Of a stretch of DNA of 5,513 nt, positions 1-4,568 are shown piece after piece. Location of the stretch: assembly GCA_021817875.1 (NCBI GenBank), contig JAKAFQ010000312.1:1-5513 (forward strand). Reading direction: 5' to 3'. The stretch's first letter is position 1, and each line of letters begins with the position of its first letter. A program made the translations under genes and the position numbers. Under the pieces are notes generated by a model. That model made no database searches. It was not told the origin of the DNA and saw nothing but the letters and a program-made list of their open reading frames with translations. This stretch comes from Pseudomonadota bacterium (lineage in GTDB: Bacteria; Pseudomonadota; Gammaproteobacteria; Steroidobacterales; Steroidobacteraceae).

Positions 1-835
1 CGCGGGGGTAGGCGGTGCCGTTGATCAGAAACGGCGTCGTGGCGGTGGTGTCCACCGTGAGCTGGCCGAAGTCGTCGTTCGAGTCCTCGAACGGCCGCAC
101 CGTCACCACGTAGTCGCTGTCGGCGCTGCTGACGCTGAGCAGCGGACCGCGGACGTGAAACTGCTGGCCGGAGGCCGGCAGCAGGCTCGCGCTGAGCACC
201 GGGTTGACGGTGACGGTGGGCGGACTGGGGGTCAGGTCCACCGTGTTGGAGGCCGCGAGGTTGAAATCGAGCGCCAGGTGCGAGACCGCTCCCGGGCTCA
301 CCACCAGCGCGGTGCCGCTGCCGAGCGAGAGAGTGACCTGCACCGTTCCGGTGAGCGGCTGGCCGGTGGTGGCATCGAGGATGTTGCCGGCCGGCACCGT
401 GACGCTGCCGCTTGCCGTGTCGACCACGAGGGTCGCGTGGCTGTAATCGAGGGTGAGGGTCGCCGAGGTGTAGCGGCCCTCCGGGATCTGCTCGGCGCTC
501 AGGATTTCCGACAGGTTGACCAGCTGCGCGAAGTCCACCTGGGTGCTCTGCGGCACGGTCTGCACCACCTGGCCGTCGGAGCGGGTCAGGGTGAGCGAAT
601 CGACGGTGACGAGGTAGCTGACGAAGTCCCCGGGCGCATCCGACAGCGACACCAGCGCGGTGCCGCAGCTGCTGCAGGCCTTCTGCGCGGTCGGCACCGA
701 GGGCAGCGCGCTCGAGACCGGGCTTGGCCCGCCGCCGCAGCCCGCGAGCGCCAGCAGCCCCAGCACCGACAGCCCGGAAAACAACCGCTTCATCCAGCGC
801 GCCCCGGCGCTGTGCCGCTCTCGCACGAGATGCAT
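1..835 (-). CDS. DUF4382-like lipoprotein, N-terminal part (runs off the left edge)
   Basis: Reading leftward from an ATG at 835, the frame stays open to the window edge (278 codons), so the C-terminus is missing. The start is chosen because GGGGAGG (844-850) lies 8 nt upstream. A second in-frame ATG at 793 would give a shorter signal peptide but has no good ribosome site. Residues 15-33 form a lipoprotein signal peptide ending in the lipobox LAGC, with Cys33 as the predicted lipidated residue, followed by GGG and a Ser/Pro-rich linker. Residues about 60-170 contain ALVSLSDAPGDF, then VDSLTLTRSDG and a PEGRYTSATLTLDY segment. This resembles the DUF4382 domain of secreted proteins; the match is from memory. 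The later part (FHVRGPLLSVSSADSDYVVTVRPF) looks like a second beta-rich domain. CxxC at residues 54-57 is notable. It lies downstream of a terminator and has no sigma-54 element, so it is probably transcribed separately. The molecular function is unknown. Confidence 0.85.
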   Translation of the reverse strand, partial: MHLVRERHSAGARWMKRLFSGLSVLGLLALAGCGGGPSPVSSALPSVPTAQKACSSCGTALVSLSDAPGDFVSYLVTVDSLTLTRSDGQVVQTVPQSTQVDFAQLVNLSEILSAEQIPEGRYTSATLTLDYSHATLVVDTASGSVTVPAGNILDATTGQPLTGTVQVTLSLGSGTALVVSPGAVSHLALDFNLAASNTVDLTPSPPTVTVNPVLSASLLPASGQQFHVRGPLLSVSSADSDYVVTVRPFEDSNDDFGQLTVDTTATTPFLINGTAYPR

Positions 836-1148
836 GGCGCAATCCTCCCCTGTCCTGCCGATCGATGCTGTTGAGATCCCGGCCCCGGAGCGGCCACGAT
901 GCCGCGGCGGCCGGTCCGTTGCGGGACCGCACCTCCCGGCGCGCAGCCCCGACCTGACACGAGCCCAGCACGGCTTCGCCGCAGAGCATGCCCCGGGGAA
1001 AGGGGCCGCGCCAGAGTCGAAAAAAGCCGACAGCGCCGGGGGGATTTCCGCGCGTGCCGCGTTCGGGCCGGGGGGGATGTGACAGAAGGGGGAAACCGGC
1101 GGGCCGAGCGGAAGGTCTCCCGATTGCGCGCGGTGGATGCCGCGCCCC
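836..1148. other. Intergenic region, no gene recognised
   Basis: This stretch of about 310 bp separates the terminator of the first PEP-CTERM gene from the start of the lipoprotein gene. Open frames crossing it on both strands are Arg/Pro/Ala-rich, have no recognisable domain or credible ribosome site, and look like chance frames in GC-rich DNA. The lipoprotein promoter should be here, but I see neither a -24/-12 element nor a convincing -35/-10 pair. The only local oddity is an A6 run at 1020-1025 between short GTCG and CGAC arms. Confidence 0.6.
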
Positions 1149-1179
1149 AAAAGAAACGGCCCCACGAGGGGGCCGTTTC
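1149..1179 (-). terminator. Rho-independent terminator of the first PEP-CTERM gene
   Basis: A perfect 11-bp stem (1153-1163 paired with 1169-1179, core AACGGCCCC) with a 5-nt loop is followed, reading leftward, by four T (1149-1152). It begins 39 nt after the TGA at 1219-1221. The T run lies only on the minus-strand exit side, so termination is in that direction. Confidence 0.9.
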
Positions 1180-1218
1180 GAGGACACCGGTCACGATGCC
1201 CGAAGGGTGGAGGCGTCC

Positions 1219-1962
1219 TCAGTGCTGCCGCGCGCGGCGCCGCACGAAGATCAGGCAGCCGAGCAGACCTGCTGCGAACAGCGCGAGCGTCCCCGGCTCC
1301 GGCACGTTGGACACGGTGGTCACCTGCGTCAGCAGAATGTTGTTGCTCCCATCCGTACTGCCCGGATCCAGCGGCGCGCCCGGCACCAGGCCGGGGTTGC
1401 AATTGCTGATGTTATTCTGGCAAGGCACATCGACCACATAGTCTGCAAAGCTGCCGAGGCCGGTGACTGTCACGGTAGAGCCATTCGTGCCGCCAATGCC
1501 CGAAGCGAGTACCGAGCAGGCTGTCGGAGAGGCGCCATTGGAGCAGCCGAGTACCTGCCAGGACTCCCCGCTCTGGACCGAGCCCAGCTCGAGGCCACCG
1601 ATGAAGCCCGACGACGTGTTGAGCATGATGCCGTACGGGTAAGTGATCTCGTTATTGAGAGTCGGGGTCAACCCGAGGCCGGTCTCAGACGGATCCCCAC
1701 TCGTATACTTGTAATCCAGGCAGGGGGTCGGCGCCGTCTCGGTGCAGGTCGAACTCCACGTCGCGATGCTGCCCGAGTACGCCGTCACACCACCGGCGAA
1801 CGCATACTGTGGCCCAAGGCTTTGATTCATCGGGGTGGGGTTGCCCAACGAATTCGTGCCGAAGTTGATCACCGCGGCCGATGCCGCACCGATCGAAGCG
1901 ATCGACAGCGCCGCACCCAGTGCGAGCGAGCAAGCCAGGTGCTTGTTCAGGGGATGTTTCAC
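1219..1962 (-). CDS. PEP-CTERM sorting domain protein 1 (secreted, 247 aa)
   Basis: This is a secreted exosortase substrate of unknown specific function. I choose the GTG at 1962: GGAG (1968-1971) sits 5 nt upstream and a Sec signal peptide follows directly (hydrophobic about residues 9-28, cleavage likely after Ala29 in AAASA-type context). The longer frame from an ATG at 2040 starts upstream of the promoter and cannot be used from it. The mature part is Gly/Ser/Thr/Asn-rich and beta-like. It has three close Cys pairs (STCTETAPTPCL, LGCSNGASPTACS, VPCQNNISNC) suggestive of disulfides. A segment LELGSVQSGESWQVLGC recalls beta-sandwich regions of other PEP-CTERM proteins (weak, from memory). 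The sorting tail is VPEPGTLALF from residue 220, a hydrophobic helix to about 240, then RRRAR. It is a single-gene unit with its own sigma-54 promoter, upstream motif and terminator. Confidence 0.92.
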   Translation of the reverse strand: MKHPLNKHLACSLALGAALSIASIGAASAAVINFGTNSLGNPTPMNQSLGPQYAFAGGVTAYSGSIATWSSTCTETAPTPCLDYKYTSGDPSETGLGLTPTLNNEITYPYGIMLNTSSGFIGGLELGSVQSGESWQVLGCSNGASPTACSVLASGIGGTNGSTVTVTGLGSFADYVVDVPCQNNISNCNPGLVPGAPLDPGSTDGSNNILLTQVTTVSNVPEPGTLALFAAGLLGCLIFVRRRARQH

Positions 1963-1968
1963 AGGGAC

Positions 1969-2000
1969 TCCGTCATTCGTATTGTTGGTAAGGTGACGGA
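1969..2000. repeat. 7-bp inverted repeat overlapping the ribosome site of PEP-CTERM gene 1
   Basis: TCCGTCA (1969-1975) and TGACGGA (1994-2000) are perfect inverted copies separated by 18 nt. The arm nearer the gene overlaps the GGAG ribosome site (1968-1971). The predicted sigma-54 transcription start, near 1990, excludes the far arm. The hairpin could therefore form only in RNA started further upstream. Confidence 0.5.
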
Positions 2001-2016
2001 AGCAAGTTCTGGGCCA
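2001..2016 (-). promoter_or_regulatory. Sigma-54 (-24/-12) promoter of PEP-CTERM gene 1
   Basis: Minus-strand reading is TGGCCCAGAACTTGCT. The invariant GG and GC are exactly 10 nt apart, as required for RpoN, and the -12 half TTGCT is perfect. The -24 half differs from TGGCAC at one base. The predicted start is near 1990, giving a leader of about 28 nt before the GTG. The same element, identically spaced, precedes the other two PEP-CTERM genes. Confidence 0.85.
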
Positions 2017-2034
2017 TCTAAAAAATATCTTAGC

Positions 2035-2047
2035 TATCAAATAGTTG
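2035..2047 (+). promoter_or_regulatory. Putative IHF binding site
   Basis: TATCAAATAGTTG matches the IHF consensus WATCAA-N4-TTR at every specified position. It lies in AT-rich sequence between the upstream motif (2078-2093) and the -24/-12 promoter (2001-2016), where IHF bends DNA at many sigma-54 promoters. Binding is inferred, not shown. Confidence 0.55.
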
Positions 2048-2077
2048 TGAACTTTCTGCGTTATGTCATATGAGAAA

Positions 2078-2093
2078 TGTAAAGCCTGCCGAC
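2078..2093 (-). promoter_or_regulatory. Shared upstream motif (putative activator enhancer) of PEP-CTERM gene 1
   Basis: Plus-strand reading is TGTAAAG-CCTG-CCGAC. The seven-base and five-base blocks and the 4-nt gap are identical upstream of all three PEP-CTERM genes. It ends 61 bp upstream of the -24 element, with its centre about 95 bp from the predicted start, a normal place for a sigma-54 activator site. Binding by a PrsR-type regulator is inference. Confidence 0.7.
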
Positions 2094-2184
2094 GCCTTCG
2101 GGGACGGACAGGGGGGCTGCGCGGATGGTAAAGGCCGCTCCGCCGACACCGCGCGCGTGGCCCGGGTGACAGCGAGCGGCGCCC

Positions 2185-2216
2185 AAAGAAAACGGCCCCG
2201 CGAGGGGGCCGTCTTC
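2185..2216 (-). terminator. Rho-independent terminator of PEP-CTERM gene 2
   Basis: A 12-bp stem (2188-2199 with 2205-2216) surrounds a 5-nt loop, followed leftward by three further T. The one mispair on the plus strand (A against C) becomes a G-U wobble in minus-strand RNA, which confirms the direction. It begins 47 nt past the TGA at 2264-2266 and shares the AACGGCCCC core with the other two terminators. Confidence 0.88.
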
Positions 2217-2263
2217 GGTCGACGAGGGAGGTCTCGACGCGGCGAGGTGCCGCGTGAACCGGG

Positions 2264-3007
2264 TCAGATCCGGGCGCGGCGCCGGCGCGAAACCATCAGC
2301 CCGCAGGCGAGCAGTCCAGCCCCGAACAGCGCGAGCGTGCCGGGCTCCGGTACGGTGGTGCTCGGACCGCCGGAGACGACGCCGGTGTTGGATCCCTGGG
2401 CGCAGTGACCGTCCTCTTCCACCATGACGCAGACATCCGAGGCGAAGTCGTTGCCATTGCCATTGGCGGTGAAGTCATTCAGATTGACGTTGTTGACCAG
2501 GAAGCTGAAGGCGTCCGTGTACGGCCCGCTGCCGCCCTGGGCACAGGCACCGGAGGCGCCCGCGCACGTGATGGCGTAATCCCAATAGCCCGACGCGTTG
2601 CCGTGAAGCCCGGGACTCGCAGCGCTCGCCACCGTCCAGGTGCCCGAATTGTCCGCGCCGTTGATCACGCTGAATCCTGCGGTCAGATTGCTGATGGAGA
2701 TCGGCGAGGTGCTCATGTCCCACAGCAGCGAGTACCCGGCGCCGGTGTCGACGAAGCCGACATGGTCGCCCGGAGTCACGGTGACCTGCACGCCCGAACC
2801 CATGGTCTGCAGGGTGACGGTGCCATACGAGCCGGTGGTCGGCGGATTCGTACCGTAGTAGGTGTTCAGGGTATAGGTCAGCGTCGTCGCCTGGGCGGGC
2901 TGGGGCGCAAAGACGAACAGCGTCGCGACCACGGCGGCGAAAGAAAGGGTCTTCACCAGGATGTGCGCGGTGAACGGAAGGCCCGGGAATGCGGTGCGCA
3001 ATTTCAT
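2264..3007 (-). CDS. PEP-CTERM sorting domain protein 2 (secreted, 247 aa)
   Basis: This is a secreted protein of unknown specific function carrying an exosortase sorting signal. The start is the ATG at 3007, with GGAG (3014-3017) 6 nt upstream. The upstream ATG at 3067 lies inside the promoter itself, and the ATG at 3019 overlaps the ribosome site. The signal peptide has a basic start (MKLRTAF), a hydrophobic core at about residues 20-34, and likely cleavage after PAQA40. The mature domain begins TTLTYTLNTYYG and contains YGTVTLQTMGSGVQVTVTPG then VGFVDTGAGYSLLW. I associate this pattern with a recurrent class of PEP-CTERM proteins, without a named function. Two Cys pairs occur (TCAGASGACA and DVCVMVEEDGHCA). 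The tail has PEP at 220-222, a hydrophobic helix to about 240, then RRRRAR. The unit has its own promoter, upstream motif and terminator. Confidence 0.92.
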   Translation of the reverse strand: MKLRTAFPGLPFTAHILVKTLSFAAVVATLFVFAPQPAQATTLTYTLNTYYGTNPPTTGSYGTVTLQTMGSGVQVTVTPGDHVGFVDTGAGYSLLWDMSTSPISISNLTAGFSVINGADNSGTWTVASAASPGLHGNASGYWDYAITCAGASGACAQGGSGPYTDAFSFLVNNVNLNDFTANGNGNDFASDVCVMVEEDGHCAQGSNTGVVSGGPSTTVPEPGTLALFGAGLLACGLMVSRRRRARI

Positions 3008-3031
3008 CGTAATCTCCATGCGGCGGGTACG

Positions 3032-3047
3032 TCTTCGATGACGAAGA
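3032..3047. repeat. Perfect 6-bp inverted repeat at the predicted start of transcription of PEP-CTERM gene 2
   Basis: TCTTCG (3032-3037) and CGAAGA (3042-3047) flank a 4-nt centre. The predicted sigma-54 start (about 3040) falls at the centre of the dyad. It could be an operator-like site, or part of the initial melted region, or chance. Confidence 0.4.
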
Positions 3048-3050
3048 TCA

Positions 3051-3066
3051 AGCAAGTCCCATGCCA
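3051..3066 (-). promoter_or_regulatory. Sigma-54 (-24/-12) promoter of PEP-CTERM gene 2
   Basis: Minus-strand reading is TGGCATGGGACTTGCT. GG and GC are 10 nt apart, the -24 half is TGGCAT (one base off the best consensus), and the -12 half is TTGCT. The predicted start is near 3040, giving a leader of about 33 nt before the ATG at 3007. Its presence rules out translation from the ATG at 3067. Confidence 0.9.
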
Positions 3067-3141
3067 TCGGATCGTGGTTCCTTTGAAAACAGAACGTTGC
3101 GCCGTGATCGTCGACGTTGAGCGACAGGGAATTCCGGGGAG

Positions 3142-3157
3142 TGTAAAGCGGGCCGAC
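3142..3157 (-). promoter_or_regulatory. Shared upstream motif (putative activator enhancer) of PEP-CTERM gene 2
   Basis: Plus-strand reading is TGTAAAG-CGGG-CCGAC, with the same two blocks and gap as at the other PEP-CTERM genes. It ends 75 bp upstream of the -24 element, 12-14 bp further than in the other two units, which is a little over one helical turn. The putative binder is a sigma-54 activator such as PrsR. Confidence 0.7.
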
Positions 3158-3216
3158 TTGACAGTGCGAGGCCCGCCAAACTTAAGTTAAATCAGCCACC
3201 CGCAATCGCGGGGCCC

Positions 3217-3249
3217 AACAAAGAAGAACGGCCCCCGAAGGGGCCGTTC
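3217..3249 (-). terminator. Rho-independent terminator of PEP-CTERM gene 3
   Basis: A perfect 10-bp stem (3226-3235 with 3240-3249) closes, in minus-strand RNA, on a UUCG tetraloop flanked by C and G, an exceptionally stable loop. The other strand would give CGAA. A T-rich exit (TTCTTTGTT) follows leftward. It begins 43 nt past the TGA at 3293-3295. Confidence 0.9.
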
Positions 3250-3292
3250 AAGGCATCCGTGCGGAATGCCAGCAGGAGCGGTGGGGTGAGTC

Positions 3293-3979
3293 TCAGCTCT
3301 GCATCCCACGCCGCCGCCGGGCGATGAACAGGCCGCAGCCGAGCAGGCCCGCGCCGAACAGTGCCAGGGTGCCGGGCTCCGGAACCGTCGAGAAGCGCTG
3401 GTCGATGATGCTGAGGCCGGCCTGGGCGGGGCAGCCCGTTTCGGTGCAGCTATGCGCGTTGAAGTTGATGTCCTTGGTCACGTACACCGTGGAGTAGTTG
3501 CCGCCGAGCGACAGCTCGCCCGTGAGCACCGGCGGAGGATCGGTGACCTGCAGGCAGTCGCCGCCGAGGAGCATCGTGTGCGCGGCGTCCCCATACGCGC
3601 ATTCCGTGATCGAGACATTCGAATTGCCGACGAGCACGGTGCCGCTCAGGCCGAGGAAGATGTCGTTGATCATCGTTCCCGGAGCCGCGCTGACCGCATA
3701 GGTCAATGCGACATCGCCAGAGGAGCCGGCGCCGAACGCATCGAAGCCGCCCGTGAACTGGATGCCGGGTTGTCCCGTGGTCAGCGCGTCCACGGAAATT
3801 CCGGTGACCGAGGTCGGGGTGTACGAGCCGGTGCCATTGATGGTGGCGGTGAAGCTCGTAAAGGTGAGTGGCCCGGACGTCAGGACCGTCGAGGCGGCCA
3901 GGGGATCCGCCGAAGCGACGCCCACTGCGAGCGTCAATGCGGCAACTCCTGCTATAGCGCGGAACAGTATCCGATTCAT
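3293..3979 (-). CDS. PEP-CTERM sorting domain protein 3 (secreted, 228 aa)
   Basis: This is a secreted exosortase substrate of unknown specific function. I start it at the ATG at 3979: AGAGG (3988-3992) lies 8 nt upstream and a clean Sec signal peptide follows (MNRILFRAIAG, hydrophobic core, cleavage likely after ASA24). The upstream ATG at 4042 lies inside the promoter. The mature domain is Thr/Ser/Gly-rich with many short beta-like segments. It includes GIQFTGGFDAFGAGSSGDVALTYAVSA and GTMINDIFLGLSG, a pattern I associate with PEP-CTERM proteins having no assigned function. Cys pairs are ECAYGDAAHTMLLGGDC and SCTETGC. The tail has PEP at 200-202, a hydrophobic helix to about 219, then RRRR. 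It is the first of the three units in transcription order and faces away from the lipoprotein gene at 4569. Confidence 0.92.
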   Translation of the reverse strand: MNRILFRAIAGVAALTLAVGVASADPLAASTVLTSGPLTFTSFTATINGTGSYTPTSVTGISVDALTTGQPGIQFTGGFDAFGAGSSGDVALTYAVSAAPGTMINDIFLGLSGTVLVGNSNVSITECAYGDAAHTMLLGGDCLQVTDPPPVLTGELSLGGNYSTVYVTKDINFNAHSCTETGCPAQAGLSIIDQRFSTVPEPGTLALFGAGLLGCGLFIARRRRGMQS

Positions 3980-4010
3980 GAGAAAGTCCTCTTTATCGTT
4001 GAGCGGTCGT

Positions 4011-4025
4011 GACAGCAGCCCTGTC
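4011..4025 (-). repeat. 5-bp inverted repeat in the early leader of PEP-CTERM gene 3
   Basis: GACAG and CTGTC flank a 5-nt centre just after the predicted start (about 4027). It may fold as a small hairpin at the RNA 5' end. The stem is short and could be chance. Confidence 0.3.
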
Positions 4026-4037
4026 TGCACGAGGAGA

Positions 4038-4053
4038 AGCAATCGTCATGCCA
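4038..4053 (-). promoter_or_regulatory. Sigma-54 (-24/-12) promoter of PEP-CTERM gene 3
   Basis: Minus-strand reading is TGGCATGACGATTGCT, the best consensus match of the three (TGGCATG, then TTGCT, with GG and GC 10 nt apart). The predicted start is near 4027, with a leader of about 48 nt to the ATG at 3979. Confidence 0.92.
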
Positions 4054-4116
4054 TTCCATGAAGTATTAATGAAAACAGCTACTTATGGATTTCTCGCGGG
4101 TCGGGGCCCAGAGACC

Positions 4117-4132
4117 TGTAAAGAAGCCCGAC
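4117..4132 (-). promoter_or_regulatory. Shared upstream motif (putative activator enhancer) of PEP-CTERM gene 3
   Basis: Plus-strand reading is TGTAAAG-AAGC-CCGAC. It ends 63 bp upstream of the -24 element. This copy is followed by A, giving TGT and ACA ends, so it shows slightly more dyad symmetry than the other two. The proposed role is a sigma-54 activator site. Confidence 0.7.
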
Positions 4133-4568
4133 ATGGGCATACAATGCACTGCAGCGCTGGCATTTTGCGACGTTTGCGGTACTCCATGGGGGTTATCCCG
4201 GAGCGTCCGTGGGAGAAGGGGAGGAACGGATCGCAGGCGGCTGTGAATCGGCTCTGCCGCCGATCGGATCCAGCGGGTGCCCGGAGGGACGGATGTCAAA
4301 TTCCTCGACGTCCCTCGCCGGGCGGGTCGTGAGGAGGCAGCGCCCAGGGGGAGAGCACGATGACGGCCGGACCTGCTGAGCGCTCGATGAATCGATCCTG
4401 AACGCAGGCACGCGGGTGCCACAGGAGACCATCGGCGCCGCTCCGGGCGGCACCGCGTGGCCGGAAGGGGCGAGATCTCCGGTCGAAAGAGTGATCCGTG
4501 TCCGGTGGCGACTCATGAAGTCCCGATAGCCTATTCAAATTGTGCCGGTCTCGATAGAGAACCTCTTT
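4133..4568. other. Intergenic region between divergent genes, no gene recognised
   Basis: About 435 bp separate the upstream motif of PEP-CTERM gene 3 from the plus-strand lipoprotein. Several overlapping open frames exist on both strands, but their products are Arg/Pro/Ser-rich without domains, signal peptides or credible ribosome sites, so I treat them as chance. The lipoprotein promoter should lie near the right end, yet I find no clear -35/-10 or -24/-12 pair there. Inverted repeats occur at 4281-4321, 4378-4385 (GAGCGCTC) and 4384-4395 (TCGAT-GA-ATCGA). Confidence 0.6.
4281..4321. repeat. Long inverted repeat in the intergenic region
   Basis: GAGGGACG (4284-4291) and CGTCCCTC (4309-4316) are perfect 8-bp arms around a 17-nt centre. 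Alternatively, an outer CCGG pair extends AGGGACG to 11 bp with a 2-nt bulge. No T run follows on either side, so it is not a standard terminator. Its role is unknown. Confidence 0.45.

Noticed and set aside
868..883. Possible -24/-12 element before the left lipoprotein gene
   Set aside because: GG and GC are 10 nt apart on the minus strand, but the flanks (GGGATC and CAGCA) do not match TGGCAC and TTGCW.
155..1082. Long plus-strand open frames over the left lipoprotein gene and its upstream region
   Set aside because: They are antisense to a clear lipoprotein with signal peptide and ribosome site; the products are Arg/Gly/Ala-rich with no domain.
988..2073. 361-codon plus-strand open frame
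   Set aside because: It crosses a terminator, the whole PEP-CTERM gene 1 and its promoter in antisense. The composition is typical of a shadow frame in GC-rich DNA.
3158..3186. TTGACA with a following CTTAAG as a plus-strand sigma-70 promoter
   Set aside because: The -10 hexamer is poor, and only a terminator and antisense of PEP-CTERM gene 3 lie downstream.
3179..3188. 10-bp palindrome AACTTAAGTT
   Set aside because: Single short palindrome in an AT-rich patch, not repeated at the other units; too little support for an operator.
2405..3190. 261-codon plus-strand open frame
   Set aside because: It is antisense to PEP-CTERM gene 2 and runs over its promoter and enhancer; no signal or domain.
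1149..3249. The three GC-rich hairpins as a dispersed mobile repeat (REP-like) family
   Set aside because: Each lies 39-47 nt past a stop codon with a T-rich exit on the correct strand, so terminators explain them fully.
4158..4170. TGGCATTTTGC on the plus strand as a -24/-12 promoter for the right lipoprotein
   Set aside because: GG and GC are only 6 nt apart instead of 10, and it is about 400 bp from the gene.
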